This document shows, one piece after another, positions 41,204-54,174 of a stretch of DNA of 61,550 nt; position 1 is the first letter of the stretch, and every line of letters starts with the position of its first letter. This DNA is from an uncultured Sterolibacterium sp. Its GTDB lineage: Bacteria; Pseudomonadota; Gammaproteobacteria; Burkholderiales; Rhodocyclaceae. A model generated the notes under the pieces. It saw nothing but the letters and a program-made list of their open reading frames with translations. It did not search any database and had not been told where the DNA came from. The position numbers and the translations under genes are program-made. The stretch spans positions 1-61,550 of the forward strand of contig CAIVDC010000027.1 in NCBI GenBank assembly GCA_903904605.1. Reading direction: 5' to 3'.

Positions 41204-42607
41204 CTAATGGCTGACCAAGCCAGTGCCAGGCGCCGTCCGGCCTTCCTGATCGCGCGGGGTGTCGGCCCAGTAGATGGATCGATGAACAGGGGTGTCATGG
41301 TGATTGCCCAGGAAGAGGTTGGCGACGTCGAACAGGGCGGCGCGCGCACCGCGATAGCCGACCCAGGTTCGCGCATAACCGCCGACCCAGTCGTACTGCG
41401 GAAATCCGGCGCGCAGCAGCGGCAAGCCGAGGCGATCGGCACACTGGAGGGCGTGGGAGTTCGAAATGATCAATTGCGCCCCGCCCGCGAGCGCCGCGCG
41501 TTCGAGGTCCTCGAGGTCGCCGAGAAGCACCGAATCGGCCGGCATGTCGGAGAGCACCTCGGCTCTCGCCGGCGCGATCGCGGCGACGATCTCAGCACCG
41601 ACGCCGGCGAGAAACTGGCCGAGCGCCACCAGGAGATCGGGATCGGCCGCGATCCCGACGCGCAGGAAACCGGTCATGAAGTGGCTGTCCAGCATCGCGT
41701 CCTGCAACTGGGCCCGCTGCCGGTCGATCTGTGCCGGCACCGGCTGGCCGGAGATTTCCGCCAGCGTCTGGGTGAACGCGTCGCAGGCATCCAGCCCGAG
41801 CAGATGGTCGAAGCGGTAGTCGGGCACGCCGGTGCGGTCGCGCAACAGATCCGCGGCCCGGCCCAGGGAACGGCCGATGACCAGGGTGGCCACCGATTCG
41901 CCGATGCGCGCGATCTCGCCCTTCGGCGTGCCGCCCAGCGTCAGCGGCGTGGTCTCGGCGTCCACCAGATGACCGTCGAGGGAATCGCCGATATCGGGCA
42001 GGACCACCGGCCGCAGGCCGAAGGCGCCGATCCACTCCTTGATCGCCTCGATATCGCCGGTGGTCAGCATCGAGGGTGCAAGGACGTTGACCTGCTTCTT
42101 GCGCCGCCCTGCCGAATTCGTCACCGACTGTTCCACCAGGCAGTCGATGATCGCTTCGACCGCCAGCGCATAGCCGGACTCGAGACAGCCGGAAAAGTCC
42201 GGCGTATTCACCGGCACCACCGCCGTGGCCGCGAACTGGGGATACCGCTCGCGAAACTGCCGCACCAGCCGCCGGATATCGACGCCCTGGAGTTCGGACA
42301 GGCCGGTGGTCGGCAAACCGACGACGTCGGGCTTGTTTTTTTCGCAAATCGCCTTGAGACCTTCGATCACGTTCTCATCGGCGCTCATGATGGTCGACAC
42401 CTGATCCATCGCCGTCGTCTGCAGCGGAATCGGTTCGCGGAAATGACGCACGAAAAACACCTTGCCGAAGGCCGTGCAGCCCTGCGAACCGTGCAGCATC
42501 GGGATGCTGTTCTTGAGCCCGAGAAAGGCCAGCGCCGCGCCGAGCGGCTGGCTGGCCTTGAGCGGATTCACCGCCAGCGCCTTGCTGCGCTTTAGGATTT
42601 CAGCCAT
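41204..42607 (-). CDS. nifN: nitrogenase cofactor scaffold subunit NifN
   Basis: 467 residues. [44 protein letters not shown] and [16 protein letters not shown] are NifN hallmarks. With NifE it forms the scaffold on which FeMo-cofactor matures. The start overlaps the end of nifE by 8 bp. The C-terminus is normal in length, so this is not a nifN-nifX fusion. Confidence 0.95.
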   Translation of the reverse strand: MAEILKRSKALAVNPLKASQPLGAALAFLGLKNSIPMLHGSQGCTAFGKVFFVRHFREPIPLQTTAMDQVSTIMSADENVIEGLKAICEKNKPDVVGLPTTGLSELQGVDIRRLVRQFRERYPQFAATAVVPVNTPDFSGCLESGYALAVEAIIDCLVEQSVTNSAGRRKKQVNVLAPSMLTTGDIEAIKEWIGAFGLRPVVLPDIGDSLDGHLVDAETTPLTLGGTPKGEIARIGESVATLVIGRSLGRAADLLRDRTGVPDYRFDHLLGLDACDAFTQTLAEISGQPVPAQIDRQRAQLQDAMLDSHFMTGFLRVGIAADPDLLVALGQFLAGVGAEIVAAIAPARAEVLSDMPADSVLLGDLEDLERAALAGGAQLIISNSHALQCADRLGLPLLRAGFPQYDWVGGYARTWVGYRGARAALFDVANLFLGNHHDTPVHRSIYWADTPRDQEGRTAPGTGLVSH

Positions 42608-44027
42608 GGGGGCTCACCGCGGCGGAGCTCAAGGCTTCGCCCATCGTCTTTTCCGCCGACCAGGGCGCGCTCGCGCGAACCTTCGCCCACACCGGCGCCT
42701 CGAGCGTCAGGGCAAGCTGGCGCACGAGTTCCAGCATGCCCCGGTAGCCGGCATAGCCGAACTCGCGCTCCTGGTTGATGTCGAGGAAGGGAATGCGCGC
42801 CTTGAGCGCCGTGTAGAGGTTGCGCCCGCCGGCGATCAGGATGTCGGCCCGGTAATCCTTGAAAGCCTGGAGCAAGCCCTTCGGGCTGCCGTCTGTGATC
42901 ATCCTGGCGTCCTCGCCCATGATTTCGCGAATGCGCTGCTTGTCTTCCGCGGTGGATTTGTTGGTGCCGGTGGCGACCACCGTCATGCCCAGATCCTGCA
43001 AGGCCGAGACTACCGACCAGCTCTTCACGCCGCCGGTATAGAGCAGCACGCGCCTGCCTTTGAGCCGTTCCGCCCAGGGCGCCAGTGCGCCGCGAATACT
43101 CGTTTCCTCGCGGGCTATCATGAGTTCGGTGCGGGCGGCGAGATCGGCGTCGCCGAGCAACCGGGCGAAGTCGCGAAAAGCCTGCGAAGTGTCGCTGATG
43201 CCGTAGAAACTGCCCTCGAAGAAGGGCACGCCATGATCTTCTTCGAGCCTGCGCGCAACATTCAACAGCGCCTTGGCGCAGACCACCATGCTCGCCTCGG
43301 CCCGGTGCATGGTCTGCACCTCCCGGTAGCGGGCATCGCCGGACAGGGAGCCGAGGATGCGCAGGCCGAGTCCGTCGAACAGCGGCGCGACATGCCAGAA
43401 CTCGCCGGCGATGTTGTATTCGCCGATCAGATTCACGTCATGGACGCGAATCCCCGGGCGTTGCGCCGACTCCGGAACCGGATCAGGCTCGCGGGTGCCG
43501 ATCACCTGGGTGAACATGGCTTCGCCCGCGATGCGATTTCCGAGATTCTTGGTACCGTAGAAGCCGGCACAGTCGACCGCTACCACCGGTGTGCCCCAGC
43601 GCAGGCTGGCTGCCTTCGCCACTGCTTTCAGGTCGTCGCCGATCAGCGCAGGCACGCAGGTGGAATAAAGAAATACCGCCGCCGGCGAATAGTCGTCGAT
43701 GGCCTGCTTGATCGCGTGGAACAGGCGCTTTTCGCCGCGGCCCATGATCACGTCCTGTTCGGTCAGGTCGGTGGTCATGCCGATGCGGTAGAGCGCGGGA
43801 CCGGAGGATCGCGCGCCTCGGTTGTCCCAGGAGCTTCCGGCGCAGGCGATCGGGCCGTGTACGATATGCGCGACGTCGGCAATCGGCAGGAGTGCGATCT
43901 GCGCGCCGTCGAAGGAGCAGCCGCCGGCTGTCGCACCGGGCTTGGGTCTGGCGCAACCGGACTTCTCCCCCTTGTTGTGGGCGCAGGCGGGTTCGTTCAG
44001 CAGTGCGGCGATTTCGGCGGATTTCAT
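42600..44027 (-). CDS. nifE: nitrogenase cofactor scaffold subunit NifE
   Basis: 475 residues from the ATG at 44027. [48 protein letters not shown] and [19 protein letters not shown] carry the conserved cysteines of the NifE cluster site. It heads the unit nifE-nifN-nifX-DUF269-DUF683-fdxB. A sigma-54 promoter and a NifA site lie directly upstream in the gap to nifQ. nifHDK and nifB are not in the window. Confidence 0.96.
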   Translation of the reverse strand: MKSAEIAALLNEPACAHNKGEKSGCARPKPGATAGGCSFDGAQIALLPIADVAHIVHGPIACAGSSWDNRGARSSGPALYRIGMTTDLTEQDVIMGRGEKRLFHAIKQAIDDYSPAAVFLYSTCVPALIGDDLKAVAKAASLRWGTPVVAVDCAGFYGTKNLGNRIAGEAMFTQVIGTREPDPVPESAQRPGIRVHDVNLIGEYNIAGEFWHVAPLFDGLGLRILGSLSGDARYREVQTMHRAEASMVVCAKALLNVARRLEEDHGVPFFEGSFYGISDTSQAFRDFARLLGDADLAARTELMIAREETSIRGALAPWAERLKGRRVLLYTGGVKSWSVVSALQDLGMTVVATGTNKSTAEDKQRIREIMGEDARMITDGSPKGLLQAFKDYRADILIAGGRNLYTALKARIPFLDINQEREFGYAGYRGMLELVRQLALTLEAPVWAKVRASAPWSAEKTMGEALSSAAVSPHG

Positions 44028-44056
44028 GGCGGGCCTCGTTGGGTCGCACAGGGAAC

Positions 44057-44072
44057 TGCAAGCCGCGTGCCA
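44057..44072 (-). promoter_or_regulatory. sigma-54 promoter of nifE
   Basis: The minus strand reads TGGCACGCGGCTTGCA, a near-perfect match to the -24/-12 consensus (TGGCACG-N4-TTGCA). The start would be near 44045, 18 nt before the nifE ATG. Confidence 0.88.
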
Positions 44073-44124
44073 GAGGCCAACTCCTTGACGGCGCTGAAAA
44101 GTCGGCGTCGAGAGGATTACGTCC

Positions 44125-44140
44125 TGTCGCGTTTGCGACA
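44125..44140. promoter_or_regulatory. NifA upstream activator site before nifE
   Basis: TGTCGC-GTTT-GCGACA fits TGT-N10-ACA with a perfect inner inverted repeat. Its centre is about 88 bp upstream of the predicted nifE start, a usual distance for NifA action by DNA looping. Confidence 0.85.
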
Positions 44141-44147
44141 AAAAACA

Positions 44148-44162
44148 TGGCACTGTTTGTGC
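44148..44162 (+). promoter_or_regulatory. possible sigma-54 promoter facing nifQ
   Basis: TGGCAC-TGTTT-GTGC keeps the -24 GG and -12 GC at correct spacing, with GTGC in place of TTGC. The predicted start (about 44174) falls only 2 nt before the nifQ ATG, and the NifA site is almost adjacent, so function is doubtful. Confidence 0.35.
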
Positions 44163-44175
44163 GTCAGTGACAGCC

Positions 44176-44754
44176 ATGAACGCGACCGATCTCACCCGCT
44201 ACCTGCTCGCTTCGGCGAGAACGCCCGGCCTGCCGGAGATTCAGGCGCTGGCCGGCACCATCGCGCTCGCGCCGCGCCGGCAGGGACCTTGGCGCGCGCC
44301 GGTGACAGGTCTCGAGGCCGACGAACTGGACGCCCTGCTCAACGATTGCTTTCCTCGGGCGGCTTCTTCGCTTTGCCCCCTGCTTCAAGGCTGGCGCGAG
44401 CAGGCCCAGTCCCTGCCGCGGCCCGCCCACGACGAATTCGACGACCTGGTCACGCTGCTGCTCGCGCATCAGTCGACCCCCGCGCGCGATTCGCGCTGGT
44501 TGGCCTGCGCGATTGCCACGGCGAGCATGGCCGACAACCATCTCTGGCAGGACCTCGGTCTGCCCAGCCGGGCGGAGCTGAACGAACTGATGCAGAAGCG
44601 TTTCACTTCGCTCAAGCGCAAGAACGTCGGCGACATGAAGTGGAAGAAGTTCTTCTACCGCCAGCTTTGCCAACAAGCCGAGGTGCCGATCTGCAAGTCG
44701 CCGAGCTGCATGGCATGCACCGACTACGCCTTGTGCTTCGGCCCCGAGAACTGA
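44176..44754 (+). CDS. nifQ: molybdenum donor protein NifQ
   Basis: 192 residues from the ATG at 44176; a GTG 9 bp upstream is the alternative. The C-terminus has the NifQ cysteine motif C-x4-C-x2-C-x5-C in [15 protein letters not shown], and [25 protein letters not shown] sequence (in parts) precedes it. NifQ carries an Fe-S-Mo cluster and supplies molybdenum to NifEN/NifH for FeMo-cofactor. It is divergent from nifE and 15 bp before modA, joining molybdenum uptake to its use. Confidence 0.92.
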   Translation: MNATDLTRYLLASARTPGLPEIQALAGTIALAPRRQGPWRAPVTGLEADELDALLNDCFPRAASSLCPLLQGWREQAQSLPRPAHDEFDDLVTLLLAHQSTPARDSRWLACAIATASMADNHLWQDLGLPSRAELNELMQKRFTSLKRKNVGDMKWKKFFYRQLCQQAEVPICKSPSCMACTDYALCFGPEN

Positions 44755-44769
44755 ACAAAGGAAGCTTCC

Positions 44770-45516
44770 ATGCCATCGCTCGGCAAAGCGCTTGTCTTCT
44801 GTGCCCTGGCCCTGTCCGGTCCCGCCCGCGCCGACGAAGTCCAGGTCGCCGTCGCCGCCAATTTCACCGCAGCGGCGAAATTGATCGCCGCAGGCTTCGA
44901 ACGGGAGTCCGGCCACAGGATCATTTCCTCCTTCGGATCGACCGGCAGCTTCTATGCCCAGATCAGGAACGGCGCGCCCTTCGACATGTTGCTCGCAGCG
45001 GACGAAGAAACCCCGGCCAGGCTGGTGAAGGAAGGCTCTGCCGTGGCTGGAAGCCAATTCACCTGCGCCGTCGGCAAACTGGTGCTCTGGTCGGCCACGC
45101 CGGGGACCGTCGATGGGCAAGGCGAAATCCTGAAGCGGGGCGGCTTCGACCACATTGCCGTGACCAATCCCAAACTTGCCCCCTACGGCGCAGCCGCCGT
45201 GGAAGCCATGAAGTCTCTGGGCGTCTATGACGCGCTGCAGCCCAGGTTCGTCATGGCGGAAAACCTCACGCAGACCTATCAGTTCGTCCGCAGCGGCAAT
45301 GCCCAGCTCGGCTTCGTCGCGCTCTCGCAAGTGCTGCAGGACGGAAAGATCGAAGGCTCGACCTGGCTGGTTCCGCCCAATCTTTACCCGCCCATCCGCC
45401 AGGATGCGGTGATGCTGGAGAAGGGCCGGGGCAAATCTGCCGTCCTGTCCTTCATGATGTATCTGAAGGGAAACGAAGCAAAGGCCATCATCAAGTCCTT
45501 CGGCTACGGGGTCTAG
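44770..45516 (+). CDS. modA: molybdate ABC transporter, periplasmic binding protein
   Basis: 248 residues with a signal peptide (residues 1-21, ending PARADE). VAVAANFTAAAKLI, FGSTGSFYAQIRNGAPFDMLLAAD and AVTNPKLAPYGAAA are ModA motifs that form the oxyanion pocket. It binds molybdate or tungstate in the periplasm. The stop adjoins the GTG start of modB without spacing, in the order nifQ-modA-modB-modC. Confidence 0.93.
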   Translation: MPSLGKALVFCALALSGPARADEVQVAVAANFTAAAKLIAAGFERESGHRIISSFGSTGSFYAQIRNGAPFDMLLAADEETPARLVKEGSAVAGSQFTCAVGKLVLWSATPGTVDGQGEILKRGGFDHIAVTNPKLAPYGAAAVEAMKSLGVYDALQPRFVMAENLTQTYQFVRSGNAQLGFVALSQVLQDGKIEGSTWLVPPNLYPPIRQDAVMLEKGRGKSAVLSFMMYLKGNEAKAIIKSFGYGV

Positions 45517-46182
45517 GTGTCCGCCGATCTTGCCGCCATCCTGCTGACGGCCAGGCTCGCCGGCCTCACCACGGTGCTGCTGCTCTTCATCGGCACGCCC
45601 ATCGCCTGGTGGCTGGCGCGCAGCCGATCGCGCCTGAAAAGCGTGGTCGGGGCGCTCGTCACCTTGCCCCTGGTGCTGCCGCCGGCCGTGCTTGGCTTCT
45701 ATCTGCTGGTGCTGCTCGGGCCGGACGGCGCCATCGGGCGAATGACCCAGGCCGTGGGCCTGGGGCTGTTGCCATTTACTTTCCCCGGCCTGGTCGTGGC
45801 CTCGCTGATCTACTCGATGCCTTTCGTGGTCCAGCCGCTGCAGCAGGCCTTCGTTGCCGTGGGTCGCAAACCGCTCGAGGCGGCGGCTACGCTGCGGGCG
45901 TCGCCGCTCGATGCTTTCTTCAACGTGGCTCTGCCCCTGGCGCGCCCGGGATTCATCACGGCGGCGGTCCTTGGCTTCGCACACACGGTGGGCGAGTTCG
46001 GCGTGGTCCTGATGATAGGCGGCAACATTCCGGGCAGGACCCAGGTTCTGTCGATGGCCATCTACAACCATGTGGAAGCCATGGAATACGGCGATGCCCA
46101 CTGGCTCGCCGGCGGCATGCTGTGTTTCTCCTTCCTGGTGCTCCTGCTGCTCTACAGCCGCGGCTGGAACCGTCCGCAATGA
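45517..46182 (+). CDS. modB: molybdate ABC transporter, permease
   Basis: 221 residues with about five membrane spans and the permease EAA loop ([26 protein letters not shown]). The GTG start follows directly on the modA stop. [15 protein letters not shown] is typical of ModB. The stop overlaps the modC start by 4 bp. Confidence 0.93.
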   Translation: MSADLAAILLTARLAGLTTVLLLFIGTPIAWWLARSRSRLKSVVGALVTLPLVLPPAVLGFYLLVLLGPDGAIGRMTQAVGLGLLPFTFPGLVVASLIYSMPFVVQPLQQAFVAVGRKPLEAAATLRASPLDAFFNVALPLARPGFITAAVLGFAHTVGEFGVVLMIGGNIPGRTQVLSMAIYNHVEAMEYGDAHWLAGGMLCFSFLVLLLLYSRGWNRPQ

Positions 46183-47246
46183 CCATTGCCGCCCGCTTCG
46201 AGCTTTCCTATCCGGGCTTCACCCTGGACGTCGATCTCGATCTGCCGGGCCGCGGCGTGACCGCCCTGTTCGGCCCGTCCGGCTGCGGCAAGACCACGGT
46301 GCTGCGCTGCATCGCCGGCCTGGAGCGCGGCGAAGGCCGGCTCGGGGTGAATGGAGAAACCTGGCAGGACGGCCGGACTTTCCTGCCGGCACATAAGCGT
46401 TCCATCGGCTACGTGTTCCAGGATGCGCGCCTGTTTGCCCATCTCGACGTGCGCGGCAACCTCGACTTCGGCCGCCGCCGCACCGGCAGCGCCGCGCAAG
46501 GTGTCAGCCGCGACACCGTCGTCGATCTGCTGGACGTCGGGCCGTTGATGTCGCGCCTGCCGCCGCGGCTTTCCGGCGGAGAACAGCAGCGCGTCGCCAT
46601 TGCCCGCGCCCTGCTCACGACGCCCCGCCTGCTGCTGATGGACGAGCCGCTGGCCTCGCTCGATCAGGCACGCAAGCAGGAGATCCTGCCCTACCTCGAG
46701 CGCCTGCGCGACGAACTCGAGATACCCATCATCTATGTGAGCCATGCGCCCGACGAGGTGGCGCGACTCGCCGACCATCTCGTGATCATGGCCGGCGGCC
46801 GCGCCGTGGTCCAGGGCGAACTCCCGGCAACGCTGGTCCGGCTCGACCTGCCGATCAGGCTCGGCGAGGATGCCGGCGCCGTTTTCGAGGCCACGGTCGC
46901 CGAGCGCGATGCCGAGTGGCACATGGCCCGCGTCGAATTCGACGGTGGCGAACTGTGGGTACGTGATTCCGGAGCCGCCCTGGGCCAGCGCGTGCGCCTG
47001 CGCATCCTGGCCCGCGACGTCAGCGTTGCCGGCAGTCGTCACGACGACGTCAGCATCATGAACCTGTTGCCGGCAACGGTCATGGCCCATGCCGGCGAAG
47101 ACCATCCGGCGTTGGTGCTGGTCCAGTTGCGTATCGGCAGCGCGGTCCTGCTGGCGCGCCTGACGCGGCGCTCGGCGCAGCGTCTCGAACTCGCACCCGG
47201 CCGCCGGGTCTGGGTTCAGATCAAGGCCGTGGCCCTGATCGGCTGA
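46179..47246 (+). CDS. modC: molybdate ABC transporter, ATPase
   Basis: 355 residues from the ATG overlapping the modB stop. Walker [12 protein letters not shown], signature [14 protein letters not shown], Walker [13 protein letters not shown], and switch His in YVSHAPDEV are all present. The C-terminal 65 residues ([12 protein letters not shown] onward) form the TOBE (molybdate-binding) domain. It powers ModB in the cytoplasm and completes the nifQ-modABC unit. Confidence 0.94.
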   Translation: MTIAARFELSYPGFTLDVDLDLPGRGVTALFGPSGCGKTTVLRCIAGLERGEGRLGVNGETWQDGRTFLPAHKRSIGYVFQDARLFAHLDVRGNLDFGRRRTGSAAQGVSRDTVVDLLDVGPLMSRLPPRLSGGEQQRVAIARALLTTPRLLLMDEPLASLDQARKQEILPYLERLRDELEIPIIYVSHAPDEVARLADHLVIMAGGRAVVQGELPATLVRLDLPIRLGEDAGAVFEATVAERDAEWHMARVEFDGGELWVRDSGAALGQRVRLRILARDVSVAGSRHDDVSIMNLLPATVMAHAGEDHPALVLVQLRIGSAVLLARLTRRSAQRLELAPGRRVWVQIKAVALIG

Positions 47247-47298
47247 GGGACGGCGCCGGGGCCGAGCAGACGGCGGCTGCCGCCTGGCGCCGCGTCCC
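47247..47298. terminator. long GC hairpin between modC and the convergent gene
   Basis: GGGAC plus GGCGCC (47247-47257) pairs with GGCGCC plus GTCCC (47286-47298, two-base bulge), enclosing an inner hairpin GGCGG (47272-47276)/CCGCC (47280-47284). It lies directly after the modC stop and before the end of a convergent gene. No T-run is present, so termination is a guess from position. Confidence 0.35.
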
Positions 47299-47331
47299 CG
47301 ATCGGAGTTGCCGTTAGCGGACCGGCACGGG

Positions 47332-47907
47332 TCAGGTCTTGGGGATTCTGCCCATCGAGTAGAACTCGTCATTGGGGCGCATCTCGATCATGTTGGCCAT
47401 GCGGTTTGACAGCCCGAAGAAGGCGGATATGGCGCCGATGTCCCAGATGTCCTCGTCGGAAAAGCCGTGCTCGTGCAATGCGGCAAAATCGCAATCGGCG
47501 ATGGCGCGGGAATCTTCGGTCACCTTCAGCGCGAAAGCCAGCATCGCCTTCTGCCGCGGGCTGAGGTCGGCCTTGCGGTAATTGATCGCCACCTGGTCGG
47601 CGATCAGCGGGTTTCTGGCGCGGATCCTCAGGATGGCGCCGTGGGCGACGACGCAGTAGTGGCACTGGTTGGCGCCGGACGTGGCGACCACGATCATCTC
47701 GCGCTCGGCCTTCGACAGGCCGCCTTCCTTTTCCATCAGGGCGTCGTGGTAGGCGAAGAAGGCCCTGAACTCGGCCGGCCGGTGGGCCAGGGTGAGAAAC
47801 ACGTTGGGCACGAAACCCGATTTCTCCTGCACCGCGAGGATTCGGCCGCGAATGTCCTCGGGCAGTTCGCCAAGTTCCGGCACCGGGTAGCGGCTGATCG
47901 GGTTCAT
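47332..47907 (-). CDS. peroxidase-related enzyme (carboxymuconolactone decarboxylase/AhpD-like)
   Basis: 191 residues. The CMD/AhpD core has EREMIVVATSGANQCHYCVVAHGAILR with the redox CHYC pair and the conserved His, and the family pattern PEDIRGRILAVQEKSGFVPNVF at the N-terminus (in parts). Members are alkylhydroperoxidase-like thiol proteins of unclear substrate. It is transcribed divergently from the FadH-type gene across a 115-bp gap with a 14-bp palindrome. GAGGAG precedes the ATG. Confidence 0.82.
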   Translation of the reverse strand: MNPISRYPVPELGELPEDIRGRILAVQEKSGFVPNVFLTLAHRPAEFRAFFAYHDALMEKEGGLSKAEREMIVVATSGANQCHYCVVAHGAILRIRARNPLIADQVAINYRKADLSPRQKAMLAFALKVTEDSRAIADCDFAALHEHGFSDEDIWDIGAISAFFGLSNRMANMIEMRPNDEFYSMGRIPKT

Positions 47908-47921
47908 ACTGTCTCCTCGTT

Positions 47922-50035
<2,114 letters not shown>

Positions 50036-50126
50036 CCCGGAGGCCGAGACGCCGCGTGCGACTATTGGTACTATCCGCCTGCCGTTGCCGCGGGCAATGG
50101 CCAAAACCCAGAGGGAGTGCAGGGAA

Positions 50127-51008
50127 ATGCGCTTGATCAGCTTCTCCGATCGCGACGGAACGCGTATCGGCATCCTGGACGGCCAGTCCGTCGTCGACTT
50201 GGCGCAGGCCGCCCCTTCCCTGCCGCGCGACATGAACGCCCTCATCAAAATGGGCGAAGCAGGGCTGGCGGCCTTGCGCGCAGCCCAGACCAGCGCTTCC
50301 GCGCGTTTGCCACTGGCTTCGGTCAGGCTCCTGGCGCCGATTCCGCGGCCTTTGAAAAACATCTTCGCGGTCGGCAAGAACTACCACGAGCACGCCAAGG
50401 AATTCGAGAAGAGCGGCTTCGACGCCACCGGCGGCAGCGCCATTCCCGATCTGCCGATCTTTTTCACCAAGGCCAGCACCAGCGTCTCGGGCCCGAATGA
50501 TCCGATCCCCAGCTATCTCGACTACACGAACTCGACAGACTACGAGGGCGAACTGACGGTGGTGATCGGAACCGCCGGCCGCGGCATCCCGCGTGCCGAT
50601 GCCCTGAAGCATGTGTTCGGCTACACCATCATCAACGACGCCACCGCGCGCACCCTGCAAAGCGCCCACAAGCAGTGGTTTCTCGGCAAGAGCCTGGACG
50701 GCTACTGCCCGATGGGCCCGACCCTGGTCACCGCCGACGAGATCCCCGACCTGGGCGAGCTGCGCCTGCTCACCCGGGTCAATGGCGAAGTGCGTCAGGA
50801 TGCCTCGGTCTCGGACCTCATCTTCGACGTGCCGACGATCATCGAGGCGCTCTCGGCGGTGATGACCCTGGAGCCCGGCGACCTGATCGCCACGGGTACC
50901 TCGGTCGGCGTCGGCATCGGCTTCAAACCGCCGAAGTTCCTCAAGAAGGGCGACGTCGTGGCGATCACCATAGAGCCTATCGGCACCCTGGAGAATCCGG
51001 TCGCCTGA
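50127..51008 (+). CDS. fumarylacetoacetate hydrolase-family protein
   Basis: 293 residues from the ATG at 50127, where MRLISFSD is the usual N-terminus and GAGGGAG lies upstream. The FAH core includes KNIFAVGKNYHEHAKEF, DYEGELTVVIG with the metal-binding Glu residues, GYTIINDATARTLQ and GDLIATGTSVGVG. The family covers acylpyruvate hydrolases, decarboxylases and hydratases in aromatic ring-fission pathways; the substrate is not evident. It is between fadH and bioA, 10 bp before the latter. Confidence 0.85.
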   Translation: MRLISFSDRDGTRIGILDGQSVVDLAQAAPSLPRDMNALIKMGEAGLAALRAAQTSASARLPLASVRLLAPIPRPLKNIFAVGKNYHEHAKEFEKSGFDATGGSAIPDLPIFFTKASTSVSGPNDPIPSYLDYTNSTDYEGELTVVIGTAGRGIPRADALKHVFGYTIINDATARTLQSAHKQWFLGKSLDGYCPMGPTLVTADEIPDLGELRLLTRVNGEVRQDASVSDLIFDVPTIIEALSAVMTLEPGDLIATGTSVGVGIGFKPPKFLKKGDVVAITIEPIGTLENPVA

Positions 51009-51018
51009 GCCGTCCCAG

Positions 51019-52332
51019 ATGAACAACGAGCAACTGCTCGAGCGCAGCCTCAAGGCCGTCTGGCACCCGTGCACGCAGATGAAGTCGCACGAGACCCTGC
51101 CGCTGGTGCCGGTCAGCCGGGGCGAGGGAGTCTGGCTGTACGACTTCGAGGGGCGGCGCTATCTCGACGCGATCAGCTCCTGGTGGGTCAATCTGTTCGG
51201 CCACGGCAATCCGCGCATCAATGCCGCCCTGCGCGATCAGTTGGAGCGCTTGGAGCATGTGATGCTGGCCGGCTTCACCCACGAACCGGTGGTGGAACTC
51301 TCGGAAAAGCTGTCGGCACATACCGGCAACAGTCTTGGCCACTGCTTCTACGCTTCCGACGGCGCTTCGGCGACCGAGATCGCGCTCAAGATGAGCCATC
51401 ACTACTGGCGCAATTCCGGCCGGCCGGAGAAGTGCCGATACCTGAGTCTCGCCGGCAGCTATCACGGCGAGACCGTCGGCGCGCTCGCCGTCACCGACGT
51501 CGCCTTGTTCCGCGACGCCTACGCGCCGCTGCTGCATCAGGCAATGACGGTGCCCAGCCCGGACGCGCGGCTGGCCGAGGCGGGCGAATCGCCGGCCGAC
51601 TGCGCCGCCCGTTGCGCCCGGGCGCTCGAGGATTGCCTGGCCGAACACCACGGCCGGACCGCGGCCTTCATTGTCGAGCCGCTGGTGCAATGCGCCGCCG
51701 GCATGGCCATGCACGACCCGGAGTACCTGCGCCTGGCGCGCGCCATCTGCGACCGCTACGAGGTGCATCTGATCGCCGACGAAATCGCCGTCGGCTTCGG
51801 CCGCACCGGCACGTTCTTCGCCCACCAGCAGGCGGCCATCCGCCCCGACTTCCTGTGCCTGTCGAAGGGCATCAGCGGCGGCTATCTGCCGCTTTCGGTG
51901 GTGATGACCAGCGACCGGGTATATCAGGCTTTCTATGCGGAAGACCTGACGCGCGGCTTTCTCCATTCCCATTCCTATACCGGCAATCCGCTGGCATGCA
52001 GCGCGGCCCTGGCGACCCTGGCGATCTTCGAGCAGGACGACGTCATCGCCGCTAACCGCCGCCTGGCCGCCCGAGTGACTGATCGTGCCGCCGGCCTGGC
52101 CGCGCATCCGCGGGTCAGGCACTTCCGCAATCGCGGCATGATCTGGGCTTTCGAGGTTGATAGCGACGATGCGCAGTTCTCGCGCAAAGTGTTCGCCGAG
52201 GCCCTGTCCCGGCAACTGCTGCTGCGGCCCATCGGTCGCACGATCTATTTCATGCCGCCCTACGTGATCGGAGACGACGAGATCGAACATCTGCTGCAGC
52301 AGACCCTGGCCGTCATCGACGCAGTCCGATGA
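51019..52332 (+). CDS. bioA: adenosylmethionine-8-amino-7-oxononanoate transaminase
   Basis: 437 residues. [36 protein letters not shown] (in parts) and [16 protein letters not shown] are BioA-specific; the PLP Lys is in [13 protein letters not shown] near residue 286. It transfers an amino group from S-adenosylmethionine to KAPA, giving DAPA in biotin synthesis. The stop overlaps the bioF start by 4 bp. Confidence 0.94.
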   Translation: MNNEQLLERSLKAVWHPCTQMKSHETLPLVPVSRGEGVWLYDFEGRRYLDAISSWWVNLFGHGNPRINAALRDQLERLEHVMLAGFTHEPVVELSEKLSAHTGNSLGHCFYASDGASATEIALKMSHHYWRNSGRPEKCRYLSLAGSYHGETVGALAVTDVALFRDAYAPLLHQAMTVPSPDARLAEAGESPADCAARCARALEDCLAEHHGRTAAFIVEPLVQCAAGMAMHDPEYLRLARAICDRYEVHLIADEIAVGFGRTGTFFAHQQAAIRPDFLCLSKGISGGYLPLSVVMTSDRVYQAFYAEDLTRGFLHSHSYTGNPLACSAALATLAIFEQDDVIAANRRLAARVTDRAAGLAAHPRVRHFRNRGMIWAFEVDSDDAQFSRKVFAEALSRQLLLRPIGRTIYFMPPYVIGDDEIEHLLQQTLAVIDAVR

Positions 52333-53471
52333 CGATAGCAGACAAGCTTGCCGCGCTGCGCGAACAATCGCTGCTGCGCATCCGTCGCCAGGTCGACTCC
52401 CCCTGCGGGCCGGAAGTCAGGGTCGCAGGCCGGACGCTGCTGGCATTCGCCAGCAACGACTACCTGGGCCTGGCCGCCGACCCCCTGCTGGTCGCAGCGG
52501 CCCGTGAGGGTGCCGCCCGCTATGGCGTCGGCGCCGGCGCCTCGCACCTGGTCAGCGGTCACTACGCCCCGCATCATGCGCTGGAGGAACGCCTGGCCGC
52601 CTTCGTCGGGCTGCCGCGCGCGCTGTTCTTCTCCACCGGCTACATGGCCAATCTCGGCGTCATCACCAGCCTCGTGGGCGCCGGCGACGCGGTGTTCTCG
52701 GACGAGCTCAATCATGCCTCGCTGATCGACGGCATCCGGCTCTCCGGCGCGGAGAAACACATCTATCCGCATCTCGATCTGGCGGCGCTGGAAGAAAAGC
52801 TGAAAACCTGTCATCGGCCGGGCAAGCTGGTGGTCAGCGACGCCGTGTTCGGCATGGACGGCGATCTGGCGTCCCTGCCGGCATTGCTGGAATTGTGCGA
52901 ACGCCACGATGCCTGGCTGATGGTGGACGATGCCCACGGTTTCGGCGTGCGCGGCTCCGCTGGCCGCGGCAGCTTGTCCGACTCGGGCATTGTCTCCCCG
53001 CGTATCGTCTACATCGGTACCCTGGGCAAGGCCGCAGGCGTGGCCGGCGCCTTCGTCGCCGGCGCCGATCAGGTCGTCGAATGGCTGTTGCAAAGCGCCC
53101 GCAGCTACGTCTTCACCACCGGCGCTCCGCCGCTTCTGGCCCACGCCCTGCTGACCAGCCTCGACCTGATCGAACAGGGCGGGGACAGGCGCAGCCATCT
53201 GGGGCGACTGATAGCAGAGCTGCGCCGCGGCCTGAACTTCAGGCGCTGGCGGCTGCTCGACTCGCAGACCGCGATTCAGCCGATCATCATCGGCAGCAAC
53301 AGCGAAGCCCTGGAGGTCGGCGCCGCCTTGCAGGAAGCCGGATTCTGGGTGCCGGTGATCCGTCCGCCGACGGTGCCGGCAGGCACTGCCCGGTTGCGCA
53401 TCAGCCTGTCCGCCGCGCACACGTCGGAACAGGTGGCGCGGCTGGTCGCCTGCCTGAATACACTGGAGTAG
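52329..53471 (+). CDS. bioF: 8-amino-7-oxononanoate synthase
   Basis: 380 residues. [57 protein letters not shown] and the PLP Lys in [13 protein letters not shown] near residue 233 match BioF. It joins pimeloyl-ACP (or pimeloyl-CoA) with alanine. It overlaps bioA by 4 bp and ends 4 bp before bioD. Confidence 0.94.
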   Translation: MTIADKLAALREQSLLRIRRQVDSPCGPEVRVAGRTLLAFASNDYLGLAADPLLVAAAREGAARYGVGAGASHLVSGHYAPHHALEERLAAFVGLPRALFFSTGYMANLGVITSLVGAGDAVFSDELNHASLIDGIRLSGAEKHIYPHLDLAALEEKLKTCHRPGKLVVSDAVFGMDGDLASLPALLELCERHDAWLMVDDAHGFGVRGSAGRGSLSDSGIVSPRIVYIGTLGKAAGVAGAFVAGADQVVEWLLQSARSYVFTTGAPPLLAHALLTSLDLIEQGGDRRSHLGRLIAELRRGLNFRRWRLLDSQTAIQPIIIGSNSEALEVGAALQEAGFWVPVIRPPTVPAGTARLRISLSAAHTSEQVARLVACLNTLE

Positions 53472-53475
53472 GCGG

Positions 53476-54135
53476 ATGAGATTATTCGTCATCGGCACCG
53501 ATACCGGGGTGGGCAAGACCCTGGTCGCGGCAGCCCTGCTGCACAAGTGCCGCGAACGCGGCTTCACTTGCGTCGGCATGAAGCCGGTGGCGGCCGGCCG
53601 CGGCCAGAGCGGCGGCAACGAGGACGTCGACGCCCTGATCGCGGCAGGCAATCAGGCGGCAGACCGCCGGCTGGTGAATCCCTATTTCTTCGACGAGCCG
53701 ATCGCGCCGCACATCGCGGCGGAAGAAGCCGGCGTGGTCATGGCGCTGTCCCGAATCAAGGACTGTTTCACGCAACTCTCGGCGGCAGCCGATGCGGTGG
53801 TCGTGGAAGGCGCCGGCGGCTTCCTGGTGCCGCTAGGAGCGGACCAGGACAGCGGCGATCTGGCCCGCCTGCTTGGTCTGCCGCTGGTGCTGGTGGTCGG
53901 CATGAGGCTGGGCTGCATCAACCATGCCCTGCTGACGCAGGAGGCGATCAGAAGCCGCGGCCTGACGCTGGCCGGATGGGTGGCCAACCGCGTCTCGCCC
54001 GACATGGAGCGCTTCGAGGCGAATCTGGCGGCACTCCGGCAGCGGCTGGCCGCGCCGCTGCTGGGCGTGGTGCCCTTCCTCGATCCGCCCGATCCGGCCG
54101 CCGCTGCGGACTACCTGATGCTCCCCGACGGCTGA
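53476..54135 (+). CDS. bioD: dethiobiotin synthetase
   Basis: 219 residues. The P-loop GTDTGVGKTLVAAAL at residues 6-20, CVGMKPVAAG and VEGAGGFLVPLG match BioD, which closes the ureido ring of dethiobiotin with CO2 and ATP. It is the last gene of bioA-F-D. bioB, bioC and bioH are not in the window. It converges on the LysR gene. Confidence 0.94.
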   Translation: MRLFVIGTDTGVGKTLVAAALLHKCRERGFTCVGMKPVAAGRGQSGGNEDVDALIAAGNQAADRRLVNPYFFDEPIAPHIAAEEAGVVMALSRIKDCFTQLSAAADAVVVEGAGGFLVPLGADQDSGDLARLLGLPLVLVVGMRLGCINHALLTQEAIRSRGLTLAGWVANRVSPDMERFEANLAALRQRLAAPLLGVVPFLDPPDPAAAADYLMLPDG

Positions 54136-54174
54136 GCGAGGGGGGCGGTCCCTTGCTCGATCCCCTGCTCCGCG

